Origin: Stutzerimonas stutzeri
GTDB taxonomy: Bacteria > Pseudomonadota > Gammaproteobacteria > Pseudomonadales > Pseudomonadaceae
Direction: 5' to 3'
Assembly: GCF_038561965.1 (NCBI RefSeq)
Contig: NZ_CP139348.1
Span: forward strand, 2,728,001 to 2,792,000
DNA: 64,000 nt
Shown: piece by piece, positions 25,052 through 35,245 of the stretch
How positions within the stretch are numbered: position 1 is the stretch's first letter
How the letters are laid out: every line of letters starts with the position of its first letter
The notes under the pieces: generated by a model
The model's input: the letters and a program-made list of their open reading frames with translations, nothing else
Database searches by the model: none
Told to the model about the DNA's origin: nothing
Made by a program: the position numbers and the translations under genes

Positions 25052-26779
25052 ATGAAGATGCCCAGCCAACTCGCCATTTCCCTCGGCCAGCATTCGGACC
25101 GCGGGCGCAAGCCGACCAACCAGGACTTTCACGGCGCCTGCGTGCCCACCGACGCCCAACTCGCCAGCAAGGGCATCGCCATCGCGCTGGCCGATGGCAT
25201 CAGCAGCAGCGAGGTCAGTCATGTCGCCAGCGAAACCGCGGTGGCGAGCTTTCTTTCCGACTACTTCTGCACCTCCGACGCCTGGTCGGTGAAGCAATCG
25301 GCGCAGCGGGTGCTGGTGGCGATCAACTCCTGGCTGCATGCGCAGACCCGCCACAGCCCGCACCGCTATGACCGCGACCGCGGCTATGTCTGCACTTTCA
25401 GCGCGCTGGTGCTCAAGTCCGCTAGCGCGCACCTGTTCCACGTCGGCGATGCGCGCATCTATCGATTGCGCGACGGCGACTTGGAGCAACTGACCGAAGA
25501 TCACCGCGTGCGAGTGTCGGCGGACACCAGCTACCTCGGCCGCGCACTGGGCATCGACCGGCACCTGGAGATCGACTACCGCAGCCTGCCGCTGGCCGTC
25601 GGTGATCTGTTCCTGCTCGCCACCGATGGCGTCTACGAGCACATCGCCGCACGGGACGTGGTGCAGCTCGTTGCCGAGCATGGCGACGAGCTCAACCTGG
25701 CGGCGCGACTGATCATCGAGCGGGCACTGGCCAACGGCAGCGACGACAACCTCACCGCACAACTGGTACGCATCGATAGCCTGCCGGAGCAGGCCGTCGA
25801 CGATGTGCAGCGGCAGCTCGGTGAACTGGCGTCGCCGCCGCTGCTGGAGCCACGCATGCAGTTCGATGGCTACCGCATCGTCCGCGAACTGCATGTCAGC
25901 AGCCGCAGCCATGTGCACCTGGCCGTCGATGAAACCAGCGGCGCCACGGTGGTGCTGAAGACGCCCTCGCTCGACCTGCGTGGCGACTCCGCCTATCTGG
26001 AGCGCTTCCTGCTGGAAGAATGGATTGCCCGGCGCCTCGACAACCCCCACGTGCTCAAGGCCTGCCCGCCACCGCGGCAGCGGCGCTACCTCTATACGGT
26101 CAGCGAATTCATCGACGGCCAGACGCTGACGCAATGGATGCTCGACCACCCACAGCCGGACCTGGAAACCGTGCGCGGCGTCGTCGAGCAGATCGCCCGC
26201 GGCCTGCGTGCTTTTCACCGCCTGGAAATGCTGCATCAGGACCTGCGCCCGCAGAACCTGATGATCGACGCCACCGGTACGCTGAAGATCATCGATTTCG
26301 GCTCGACCCGTGTCGCCGGGCTGGCCGAGCGCAACGCGTCAGGTACACAGGACAACCTGCTCGGCACCGCGGCCTATACCGCACCGGAATATTTTCTCGG
26401 CGAAGCCGGCACGCCGCGCTCGGACCAGTTCTCTCTCGCGGTGATTGCCTACCAGATGCTCAGCGGTCGCTTGCCCTATGGTGCCGACGTCGCCAGAGCG
26501 CGCACCAGAGCAGTACAAAAGCGTCTTTGCTATCAGCCGCTACGCCATGCACAACGCGATATCCCGGCGTGGATCGACGAAGTGCTGGGCAAGGCGCTGC
26601 ATCCCGATCCGGCGCGGCGCTACGCCGAGCTGTCGGAGTTCGTCTTCGAGCTGCGCCAGCCCAACCCGGCATTTCTCAACCGCGCCCGCCCGCCGTTGCT
26701 GGAGCGCAATCCGCTGCTGTTCTGGAAAGGGTTGTCGCTGCTATTGGCGGTGACAGTCGTCACGCTGCTGTTGCGTTGA
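25052..26779 (+). CDS. Bifunctional PP2C phosphatase / Ser-Thr kinase, tail-anchored
   Basis: A 575-residue fusion. An N-terminal PP2C-type phosphatase (residues about 1-245) has GQHSDRGRKPTNQDF, ALADGISSSE, FHVGDARIYRL, LLATDGVYEH and GSDDNLTAQLVR. A Ser/Thr kinase (about 270-540) has VVLK with the ATP lysine, MLHQDLRPQNLMI as catalytic loop, KIIDFGS and GTAAYTAPEYF. The C-terminal hydrophobic tail (LFWKGLSLLLAVTVVTLLL) is expected to anchor it in the inner membrane. Similar fusions sit by nitrate/nitrite assimilation genes in Pseudomonas, so control of that pathway is suspected. The start is uncertain: ATG at 25052 or 25058 has no clear ribosome site, and ATG at 25028 lies inside the terminator hairpin. 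Confidence 0.85.
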   Translation: MKMPSQLAISLGQHSDRGRKPTNQDFHGACVPTDAQLASKGIAIALADGISSSEVSHVASETAVASFLSDYFCTSDAWSVKQSAQRVLVAINSWLHAQTRHSPHRYDRDRGYVCTFSALVLKSASAHLFHVGDARIYRLRDGDLEQLTEDHRVRVSADTSYLGRALGIDRHLEIDYRSLPLAVGDLFLLATDGVYEHIAARDVVQLVAEHGDELNLAARLIIERALANGSDDNLTAQLVRIDSLPEQAVDDVQRQLGELASPPLLEPRMQFDGYRIVRELHVSSRSHVHLAVDETSGATVVLKTPSLDLRGDSAYLERFLLEEWIARRLDNPHVLKACPPPRQRRYLYTVSEFIDGQTLTQWMLDHPQPDLETVRGVVEQIARGLRAFHRLEMLHQDLRPQNLMIDATGTLKIIDFGSTRVAGLAERNASGTQDNLLGTAAYTAPEYFLGEAGTPRSDQFSLAVIAYQMLSGRLPYGADVARARTRAVQKRLCYQPLRHAQRDIPAWIDEVLGKALHPDPARRYAELSEFVFELRQPNPAFLNRARPPLLERNPLLFWKGLSLLLAVTVVTLLLR

Positions 26780-26782
26780 CGG

Positions 26783-28747
26783 CTAGCCGCGCCGCGCCAG
26801 GCACTCGGTGGCGCCCTGGGCCTTGCGCGTATACCAGAACACCCGGCTGACGCCGCGGGTGATCGCCACATAGCCCAGGCGCAAACTCTCATCGGCCATG
26901 GCCTGGTCATAGCTGTTGCGGAAGAAACCCGAGTAGGCATACAGCGCATTGCGCAACGGGTGTGGCTGCACCGGCGCGCAATCGTCGACGATGATCGCCA
27001 CTTCGGCCTGCAAACCCTTGGCGCGGTGGATGGTGTAAGCCTTGACCGGCAGCTTGCGGTCCAGCTGCGCCTGAATAGTGCGCAGCGGCTCGTTGCGCCG
27101 GCTGAGCAGCAGCACCGCGGTGCGTTCGCGGCTTTGCCGCTCGGCCACATGGGCACATTGCGCGGTGATCGCCTCGATCAGCGTCGGCAGGCCCTTGTTC
27201 AGCTCGAAACCGGTGACCAGCTTTACCCCATGGTCGCCGGGCTGCGTCGGTTTGCATGGCCGGCTGGTCTTGGCCTGCTTGAACCTAACCCCGGCCAGCA
27301 CCGCCTCGCCATCGCGAATCACCGGTTCGATGGAGCGGTAGTTGGTTTCCAGTAGCAATGTTTCACTGCCCTTTGCGCCGCGCCGCGGGAAATACTTGTC
27401 GAAGTCGATGAACAGTTCGGGCGAACTGCCGCGCCAGCCATAGATCGACTGCCAGTCGTCACCGATGGCCATCAGGCTTGGGCTGCGCTTCTGTCGCGCC
27501 AACTGGCGATGCAACGCTTGCAGCCATTGGACGATCTGCGGGGAAATGTCTTGGAATTCGTCGATCAAGAGATGCTCGAACGCCGCGAGACTGGCCTCAG
27601 GCACATCCTTGCCTGAGCCCAGCCGCTCGGTGAGTTGTTGGAACGCCTCATTGAAGGTCATCAGCCCCTGCTCACGCAGCACGGCCTGGAAGTAGCCATG
27701 GAAACTCACCAGCGCTTCGACGAAATCCCGTTCGCGCGCCGCGCACTGCAGCTTGCCCGGTTGCAGCTGATCGATGCGAATGCCGATGCTCTCGATGAAG
27801 CCCGCCTGGGCATGGAAGGCCTCATACAGCGGCAGCGGCGTGAACTCACCGGCCAGGGCGAAGGTATCGGCTGGCGCTTTCGGCGCGGCGCGCTTGCCCT
27901 GCTCGGCTTCGGTCGGCGGCACGGGTAGATCGAGCAACCGGTGCACCCGTTCGCGGAATGGCGCTTGTTCGGCGTAACACTGCTGATAGGCCTGTTTGAG
28001 CAGGCGCAATTGCGCCGGCCGCAGACGTGCATTGGCCAGCGGGTTGTCGGGCTCGTCCGCCGCGGCGGCCTTGTCGTCCAGCTGCTCGAACCACACCGGT
28101 CGGGCCAGCACCTCACGCGCCAACTGCGCCATGCCCGAATGAAAGGTGCGTACGCACTGGCGCGCCTGCTGTGCATCGAACGGCACCTGCCAGAAGCCCA
28201 GCACGCGCACCAACTGTTCGCGCAGCTGCGCGCAAGAGGCATTGGTGAACGAGATGACGGTCAAGCGTCCTGGCTCGACGCCCATGTGGCAGAGCATGAA
28301 CACCACCCGCAACAGCAAGGTGGTTGACTTGCCGGACCCAGCGCCGGCGAAGATTCGCGTCACCGGGCTGCGGCTGAGGATCATCGCCCACTGTTCGTCC
28401 GACGGCGCGCTGATGACACCGGCCGCCACCGCCTGGCCCACGCGATCACGCATGGCCTGAACCTGAGCGTCATCGACCTTAAGCTGTGCCGCTGCGTAAA
28501 TACCTTGCGCTGCCGTCTTGCGCGGCTTGCCGGCAGCGCGTGCCGCCCCCTCGGACTTGTCCTTGGTTTTGGCTGCAGGGTTGCCCTTGCGCTTGGGGAC
28601 CGCGGCCTTGTTCGTCTTGCTGGGCGCACTGCCCCAGCGACGAAACAACAGCTCATCCTCTTCGCGCAGATGGGCCGAGGTACGTGGAAAACAGCGCTTC
28701 AATACTCCCGCGACGAGGGATCTGTAGCGCTTGACGGCAGAAAACAT
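26783..28747 (-). CDS. UvrD/Rep-family DNA helicase
   Basis: A 654-residue superfamily 1 helicase. ATP motif I is FAGAGSGKSTTLLLR, followed by Ia (VISFTNASCAQLREQL), II (LLIDEFQDIS), III (AIGDDWQSIYGWRGS), IV (LETNYRS), V (YTIHRAKGLQAEVAII) and VI (LGYVAITRGVSRVF). The N-terminal 90 residues are not helicase-like. They contain a basic, Lys/Ala/Pro-rich linker (residues about 43-80), probably disordered and DNA-binding. It is shorter than UvrD or Rep and ends soon after motif VI, so the usual C-terminal extension is absent. Role in repair or replication restart is unknown. It converges with the PP2C-kinase gene 4 bases away. Confidence 0.85.
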   Translation of the reverse strand: MFSAVKRYRSLVAGVLKRCFPRTSAHLREEDELLFRRWGSAPSKTNKAAVPKRKGNPAAKTKDKSEGAARAAGKPRKTAAQGIYAAAQLKVDDAQVQAMRDRVGQAVAAGVISAPSDEQWAMILSRSPVTRIFAGAGSGKSTTLLLRVVFMLCHMGVEPGRLTVISFTNASCAQLREQLVRVLGFWQVPFDAQQARQCVRTFHSGMAQLAREVLARPVWFEQLDDKAAAADEPDNPLANARLRPAQLRLLKQAYQQCYAEQAPFRERVHRLLDLPVPPTEAEQGKRAAPKAPADTFALAGEFTPLPLYEAFHAQAGFIESIGIRIDQLQPGKLQCAARERDFVEALVSFHGYFQAVLREQGLMTFNEAFQQLTERLGSGKDVPEASLAAFEHLLIDEFQDISPQIVQWLQALHRQLARQKRSPSLMAIGDDWQSIYGWRGSSPELFIDFDKYFPRRGAKGSETLLLETNYRSIEPVIRDGEAVLAGVRFKQAKTSRPCKPTQPGDHGVKLVTGFELNKGLPTLIEAITAQCAHVAERQSRERTAVLLLSRRNEPLRTIQAQLDRKLPVKAYTIHRAKGLQAEVAIIVDDCAPVQPHPLRNALYAYSGFFRNSYDQAMADESLRLGYVAITRGVSRVFWYTRKAQGATECLARRG

Positions 28748-28949
28748 CGGAAATCACCGTGAACATGCATATCGTTGATATGGTACGGGTTTTTCCCAGT
28801 ACTCTGGCCGCTGCAAGGACGAACAGCAGCAAACGGAGATGGCAATCACTTGCTTGACCCGCACGACTTCCTCGGCAAACAGCTGTCGGAGCTGAACCAG
28901 CGCTCATCTGCTCACCTGCCTCCTTTACACCGGATATGGACCGCTACTG

Positions 28950-31937
28950 ATGGCCCCAGCAGCCAACCCCCCATGCCACGACACCCGCCACCTGTTTCTG
29001 CCGGTTGGTAGCGAACTCGGCGCGCTCATTCGGCGCTTCGACTGGTCGCACACCGCGTTGGGACCGCTGGAGGGCTGGCCATCGAGCCTGAAAACCGTCA
29101 CCGCCTTGCTGCTGCACTCGCCGACCCCGATGGTGGTGCTCTGGGGCGAAACCGGCATCATGATCTACAACGATGCCTACGCTTCGCTTGCGGGCAATCG
29201 CCATCCGCATCTGCTTGGCTCGGATGTCTGCAAAGGCTGGCCTGAAGCGGCTGAATTCTCGGCCAACGCGATGCGGATCGTGCTGGCCGGAGGGACGCTG
29301 TCCTACAAGGATCAGGAGCTGGAGCTGCACCGAAACGGCCGCCCAGCACGGGCATGGATGAATCTGGATTACTCACCTGTGCTGGACGAGCAGGCGCGGC
29401 CAGCCGGCGTGATCGCGCTGGTGGTGGAAACCACCGAGCGGGTACTGGCCGAACGCGAGCTGCAAGGGCAGCAAGCACGCCTGCAACAGATGTTCGAACA
29501 GGCGCCCGGGCTCATGGCCATGCTGCGTGGCCCGGAACATGTCTTCGAGATGGCCAACCCGGCCTATCTGCGGGTAGTGGGCGAGCGTGAGGTCGTCGGC
29601 AAGCCGGTGCGTGAAGCGCTGCCGGAGGTCGAACGTCAGGGTTTCATCGATATTCTCGACCGGGTGTACCGCACAGGCGAAGCCTTCGTCGGCTCCGGTA
29701 TCCGTGTTGGCCTGCAGCGCACCCTGGGGGAAGCCGAGGAAGAGCGCGTGCTGGATTTCGTATTCCAGCCGGTGACCGGCATCGACGGCAATGTCAGCGG
29801 CATCTTCGTCGAGGGCAACGACGTCACCGAGCGCGCTCGCGCCGAACAGGCGCTGCGCGAAAACGAACAGCGCCTGCGCTTTCTCGATGCGCTGGCCCGC
29901 GAAACCGCGCGCAGCACCGATGCCGACGCCATCCTGGCGATTACCACTCAGATGCTCGGCGAGCATCTGAGTCTGTCGAGCTGCGCCTATGCCGACATGG
30001 ACCCCGACCAGGATGGCTTCACCATCCGCGGCGACTGGGCCGCGCCGGGATGCGTCAGCATTCTCGGGCGCTATCGCCTAGCGGACTTCGGCACGCTGGC
30101 GGTCGACAAGCTGCGCGCCGGCCAAGCCTTTGTCATTCAGGATCATTGTGCACAGCTGCCGCCGCACGAAGCCGCCGCGTTCCAGCAACTCGACATTGCT
30201 GCGACCGTCTGCCTGCCGTTGGTCAAGGCTGGCCGCCTGACGGCGTTGATGGCAATGCATGATCGGCTACCGCATGTGTGGACCGACGCTGAGCTGGCCC
30301 TGCTCTCGGAAGTCACCGACCGCTCCTGGGCACATATCGAGCGCGTGCGCTCGGCGGCAGCGGTCCGCCAGCGCGAGCAGTGCTTTCTGGTAGAGCTGGA
30401 AGCCAAGGTGGCGGAGCGCACTGCAGCGCTGGCACGCAGCGAAGCCAATATTCGCGCGGTGCTGGAAACCTCTCATCTGTACAAGGCGATGCTGGCCCCT
30501 GACGGCTCGATTCTCTACGTCAACGCCACGGCACTGGCCGGTATCGGCGCGCGCTTCCACCAACTGGCCGGCACGCCCTTCTGGGAGTCGCCCTGGTTCA
30601 CCGCCACCCCCGGCATGGCGGAAACAATCAAGGCCATGACGCAGCGCGTCGCGGCAGGTGCCACCGAGCATGTGACCATGAGCCTGAATATGCCGGGCGG
30701 CAGGCGCACCTTCGATTTCTCCATGCGCCCGGTGCTTGGCGAGGACGGCGAAATCGTCGCACTGGTCCCGGAGGCGCTGGATATCAGCGAACGCGTCGCC
30801 ACCGAACAGACGCTGCAGCAACTGCACAAGATGGAAGCGTTGGGCAACCTAACCGGTGGCATCGCCCACGACTTCAACAATCTGCTGATGGCGGTGCTCG
30901 GCAGCCTGGAGCTGCTGCGCCGGCGCATGCCGGCCGACGCCGCGCTGTTGCGCCTGGTGGACAACGCCCGCGCCGGTGCCGAACGCGGCGCCTCGCTCAC
31001 CGCACGCATGCTCTCGTTCGCGCGTAAGCAGGAACTGTACAAGACGCCGATCGACCTGTGCCAGTTGATCGAAGGCATGCAGCCGCTGCTGCTCAGCTCG
31101 CTCGGCCCGACCATTCAGCTGGAGATCGAGCTGCCACAGCGACTCGCACGGGTCAAGACCGACCCCAACCAACTGGAAACCGCTCTGCTCAACCTCGCCG
31201 CCAATGCACGTGACGCCATGGCTGGTGAAGGGCGCATCTACATCGGCGCAGAGGAACTCTCGCTGTCCAGCGAGCAGAACGGTCTGCCGGCAGGGCGCTA
31301 CATTCGTCTCGACCTCAGCGACAGCGGCACGGGCATGGACGAAGGAACACTCAAGCGCGCCGTCGAGCCGTTCTTCACCACCAAGGGCGTCGGCAAGGGC
31401 ACCGGGCTCGGACTTTCCATGGTGCACGGGCTCGCGGAGCAGTCCGGCGGGCGGCTGGTATTGCGTAGCGCCCCTGGCTCGGGCACCACCGCCGAAATCT
31501 GGCTACCGGCACTGGACAATGACGAAGATGCGCCAGCGCGCAGCGCGACACCCGATGACAGTCAGCGCCAGGCCCTCAACCCCCTGACGCTGCTAGCCGT
31601 CGACGATGACGAGCTGGTGCTGTTCGGCACCGCCGGCATGCTCGAAGCGGCTGGTCATCGTGTTCTGACGGCACGCTCGGGCGGCGAGGCGCTGGACCTG
31701 TTGCAGACCAACCAGATCGACGTGCTCATCACCGACCACGCGATGCCGCTGATGAGTGGCGTGCAACTGGCCGCGATCATCCGGGAAACTCGCCCGCACT
31801 TGCCGATCCTGCTGGTGTCCGGCTATGCCGAGCTGCCCTCGGCGACCCCCGCAGTGCCGCTGCGACGGCTAGCCAAGCCGTTCAACCAGCACCAGCTGCT
31901 CGATGCCGTCGAACAGCTGAGCATCGGCCAGGCCTGA
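28950..31937 (+). CDS. Hybrid sensor histidine kinase (PAS, GAF, HK, receiver)
   Basis: A 995-residue soluble sensor. N-terminal PAS-like regions (about 20-165 and 175-290), a GAF domain (about 305-465), a short coiled coil and another PAS-like region (about 485-610) precede the kinase. The His box is GNLTGGIAHDFNNLLMAVLG. ATP-binding motifs are LNLAANARDAM, DSGTGMDEGTL, FFTTKGVGKGTGLGLSMVHG. A C-terminal receiver follows (LLAVDDDELVLFG, VLITDHAMPLMSG with the phospho-accepting Asp, LLVSGYAE). No transmembrane segment is visible. It has no cognate regulator next to it. The 202 bases before the ATG at 28950 contain no gene. The signal is unknown. Confidence 0.9.
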   Translation: MAPAANPPCHDTRHLFLPVGSELGALIRRFDWSHTALGPLEGWPSSLKTVTALLLHSPTPMVVLWGETGIMIYNDAYASLAGNRHPHLLGSDVCKGWPEAAEFSANAMRIVLAGGTLSYKDQELELHRNGRPARAWMNLDYSPVLDEQARPAGVIALVVETTERVLAERELQGQQARLQQMFEQAPGLMAMLRGPEHVFEMANPAYLRVVGEREVVGKPVREALPEVERQGFIDILDRVYRTGEAFVGSGIRVGLQRTLGEAEEERVLDFVFQPVTGIDGNVSGIFVEGNDVTERARAEQALRENEQRLRFLDALARETARSTDADAILAITTQMLGEHLSLSSCAYADMDPDQDGFTIRGDWAAPGCVSILGRYRLADFGTLAVDKLRAGQAFVIQDHCAQLPPHEAAAFQQLDIAATVCLPLVKAGRLTALMAMHDRLPHVWTDAELALLSEVTDRSWAHIERVRSAAAVRQREQCFLVELEAKVAERTAALARSEANIRAVLETSHLYKAMLAPDGSILYVNATALAGIGARFHQLAGTPFWESPWFTATPGMAETIKAMTQRVAAGATEHVTMSLNMPGGRRTFDFSMRPVLGEDGEIVALVPEALDISERVATEQTLQQLHKMEALGNLTGGIAHDFNNLLMAVLGSLELLRRRMPADAALLRLVDNARAGAERGASLTARMLSFARKQELYKTPIDLCQLIEGMQPLLLSSLGPTIQLEIELPQRLARVKTDPNQLETALLNLAANARDAMAGEGRIYIGAEELSLSSEQNGLPAGRYIRLDLSDSGTGMDEGTLKRAVEPFFTTKGVGKGTGLGLSMVHGLAEQSGGRLVLRSAPGSGTTAEIWLPALDNDEDAPARSATPDDSQRQALNPLTLLAVDDDELVLFGTAGMLEAAGHRVLTARSGGEALDLLQTNQIDVLITDHAMPLMSGVQLAAIIRETRPHLPILLVSGYAELPSATPAVPLRRLAKPFNQHQLLDAVEQLSIGQA

Positions 31938-31977
31938 GCGCAGCCGGCCCAGGCCTGGCCAGCATCACCGGGCAAGC

Positions 31978-33939
31978 TCAGCTGCCAATCACGCCACCAT
32001 CGTCCTTGGTGATCAGTACGGTGGACGAGCGCGGGCGGGATCGACCATCGCTGGCCGGAAAGCTCAGCCCCGGGTGCTGCACGTTGATCCACATGGCGCG
32101 ATAGTCCGGGCTCCAGGTGATGCCGGTGATCTCGCAGCCGCGCGGCCCCACCAGAAAGCGCCGCACCTCGCGCGTTTTCGGATCGGCACAGAGCAGCTGG
32201 TTGGTGCCCATCGCCTGCATCGCCGGCTGGTCGTCGTCGAAGTCGGTTTCGATCCACAGTCGTCCATCACGGTCGAAGGCCAGGCCGTCTGGGGATGAAA
32301 AACAGTCACCGTCTATGGTGCCGACGAGGTTGGCGGCTACCGCCCGGCCTTCGGCATCTCGCGCACCGCGGCGCTCGCCAGCGAGCAGGAAGACCTCCCA
32401 TTCGAAGCGCGTCGCCGCCGGGTCACCGCCCTCTTCATTCCAGCGCAGAATTTGCCCATGCAGGTTGTTCGGTCGCGGGTTGGCCTTGTCCAGGGGCTGC
32501 TTGGCGCCGCGGCCATCATTGTTGGTCAGGGTGACGTATACCTCGCGGGTATCGGGATGCACGGCTACCCATTCCGGCCGATCCATTGGCGTCGCCCCGG
32601 CGCGGTCGGCGGCGGCACGGGCGTTGAGCAGAACCTCGGCCTGGCTGGCAAAGCCGTTCTCCGCGGTCAGGCCGTGCTGGCCATGCACCAGCGCCAGCCA
32701 CTGGCCGCTGCCGTCGCCATCGAAGCGGGCTACGTACAAGGTGCCCTCATCCAGCAAGCGGCGGTTGGCGGCGTCCGCGCCGGGCACGAAGCGGCCACTG
32801 GGGACGAACTTGTAGACGTACTCACCCTTGGTGTCATCGCCCGAGTAGAAGGCCATGCGGCCGTCATTGCCCAACGACAACACCGAGCATTCCCGGCAAT
32901 AGCGGCCGAAGGCGGTGCGCTTGATTGGCGTGCTTTTCGGATCGAAGGGGTCGACCTCGACTACCCAACCGAAGCGGTGCGGTTCGTTGACATAGCCGTG
33001 ATGAGGCTGATCCGCCTGGGGCGTAGCATCGAAGCGCGGATCGGCCGTCTCCCAGCCATAGAGCTTGCTCATGCCGCTGCCGGCAATGCCGTAACGGTTA
33101 TGCGAGATGCGTGCTGCGAGGTCGTCGGCGTCGTGGTTGACGAAGTAGTTGTGCCAGTTTTCCTCGCAGACCAGATAGGTGCCCCAGGGCGTGAAGCCGC
33201 TGGAGCAGTTGTTCAGCGTGCCGAGCACCGTCTTCCCTTCGGGGTCGTCCATGGTTTGCATTGCTGCATGGCCGGCCAGCGGTCCGGCAATCGCCATCGG
33301 CGTGAGGCCTGAGACACGCCGGTTGTACGGCGAATCCATCACCCGCTGCCACTTGCCCTGGGCATCCTTGCGCACCTCGATGACGCTTACGCCATGGGCC
33401 GCCTGTTCCTTACGCACTTGATCCAACGGGCGCCGGCCGTCGACCAGGCTGATGCCATCGGGGTGCAGCGTCGGGTTGACGTACTCGTGGTTGATCGCCA
33501 GCAGGCCGCGGCTTTCTGGTGCATCGGGGAACGGGAAGAAATGCATGCCGTCGTGGTTGTCGCCGGCCTGTTTCAACTGCGCCTGCCAATCGTCGCTGGC
33601 GTCCGGCTGCCACGCTGGCGCATCGGCATGCACCGGGTCACCCCAGGAAAAAAACACCCGTGTGCTGTAGCCAGGCGCCACCTCGACCCGGTCGAAAAGC
33701 GCATCAAGCCGGGCAGGAATGCCCTCGAAGCCGAGCAACGAACCGCTCCCGGTCGCCGCGCGTGCGCCTGCTATCCGACCACCGAGAAAGGCAATGCTGG
33801 CCAGACCCAGGCCGCCTTTGAGCAGGCCGCGGCGGCGGTGGTCGATGGTCTGCGCCAGCGATGCATTGCCGCTAGGATTGACCGGCTGATCGTCATGAGC
33901 TGCAACGCTGGCGTGGAACTCAGTGAAATCCTGTTTCAT
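31978..33939 (-). CDS. phoX: PhoX-family alkaline phosphatase, Tat-exported
   Basis: A 653-residue periplasmic phosphatase of the PhoX (DUF839) family, calcium/iron enzymes that release phosphate from organic phosphoesters. A twin-arginine signal is visible near residue 35 (HRRRGLLKGGLGLASIAFLGG). Family segments include LLAINHEYVNPTLHPDG, LNNCSSGFTPWGTYLVCEENWHNYF, the cysteine pair in GRYCRECSVLSLG, YSGDDTKGEYVYKFV, DRPEWVAVHP and CFSSPDGLAFDRDGRLWIETD. ATG at 33939 is preferred because AAGGA lies 10 bases before it; TTG at 33963 is also open. Last gene of the phytase-TonB operon, 30 bases after tonB. Confidence 0.9.
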   Translation of the reverse strand: MKQDFTEFHASVAAHDDQPVNPSGNASLAQTIDHRRRGLLKGGLGLASIAFLGGRIAGARAATGSGSLLGFEGIPARLDALFDRVEVAPGYSTRVFFSWGDPVHADAPAWQPDASDDWQAQLKQAGDNHDGMHFFPFPDAPESRGLLAINHEYVNPTLHPDGISLVDGRRPLDQVRKEQAAHGVSVIEVRKDAQGKWQRVMDSPYNRRVSGLTPMAIAGPLAGHAAMQTMDDPEGKTVLGTLNNCSSGFTPWGTYLVCEENWHNYFVNHDADDLAARISHNRYGIAGSGMSKLYGWETADPRFDATPQADQPHHGYVNEPHRFGWVVEVDPFDPKSTPIKRTAFGRYCRECSVLSLGNDGRMAFYSGDDTKGEYVYKFVPSGRFVPGADAANRRLLDEGTLYVARFDGDGSGQWLALVHGQHGLTAENGFASQAEVLLNARAAADRAGATPMDRPEWVAVHPDTREVYVTLTNNDGRGAKQPLDKANPRPNNLHGQILRWNEEGGDPAATRFEWEVFLLAGERRGARDAEGRAVAANLVGTIDGDCFSSPDGLAFDRDGRLWIETDFDDDQPAMQAMGTNQLLCADPKTREVRRFLVGPRGCEITGITWSPDYRAMWINVQHPGLSFPASDGRSRPRSSTVLITKDDGGVIGS

Positions 33940-33969
33940 CGAAAATGAATCCTTGGTCTGCAACTCGCA

Positions 33970-34772
33970 TCATTCGATGCGGTAGTGAAAGGTGTTCCGT
34001 ACATCCGGCACGGGCACGGCCCGGCCATCGACGATGCGCGGCTGGTAACGGAAGCTCTCGGCGGCCGTAAGCGATGGGCGGATGAACAGCGGGTGGCAGT
34101 CGCCGACCACCTTGGGCGAGCGCGCGCGACCCTGGGCATCCACTGTGTAACTCACCGTGCACGAGCCCTGCAGGCCGGAGTCCAGCGCGCGTTGCGGGTA
34201 CACCGGGGGCTTCTTGGCGATCGGCAAGTACTGACGACTGGCCGCTTCGGCCGCCGCAGCCTGGCGTGCACGTTCAGCGGCCTCAGCGCGTTCGGTCGCT
34301 TGCGCCTGGCGCCGGGCTTCTTCCAGCCGGGCCTGATCGGCCAGCCGCTCCTGCTCGCGGACTTGCTCCTTGCGCTGCGCTCCACGCCGCCGTTCGATGC
34401 GCTCGCGCTGCAGTTTCTGTTGCTCGGCCTCGCGCTCCTGCTCGGCACGCTTGAATGCCAGTTCGGCCTGTTCCAGCCGTTGCTGTTGCGCCCCGGTATC
34501 GACTTGCGTCTCCACTGGCAGCGGTTCGACCACCGGCTCGACAGGCTGTTCGATCAGCGGTTCTGGCACAGCCGGCAACGGCAGGCTGATCAGCTGGGTG
34601 CGCATTACCTGCGCAGCGACAGGCGTTTCAAGCGCCGGTGTCCAACCCGTAAGCAGCAACGAGAACAACCCGGCGTGCAGCCCGAGGGTCAGCAATGCGG
34701 CCCCGGCAGGACCGATCCACTGCCGCGGAGCAACTTCGGCGCCATGCGTGGCGGGTGTGCTGAAGGTCATCA

Positions 34773-34776
<4 letters not shown>
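33970..34776 (-). CDS. tonB: TonB energy-transducing protein
   Basis: A 268-residue periplasm-spanning protein that couples ExbBD to TonB-dependent receptors. One N-terminal membrane anchor (GAALLTLGLHAGLFSLLLTGW, about residues 27-47) is followed by a short Pro/Val/Glu segment and a long charged helix rich in Glu, Arg, Gln and Ala (about 95-175). The C-terminal TonB domain has KKPPVYPQRALDSGLQGSCTVSYTVDAQG and FRYQPRIVDGRAVPVPDVRNTFHY. The long charged helix instead of the usual Pro-rich spacer resembles TolA-like linkers. It overlaps exbD by 4 bases. Dedicated to the receptor at 38016 by context. Confidence 0.9.
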
Positions 34777-35234
<458 letters not shown>

Positions 35235-35245
35235 GGCAACTCTCC

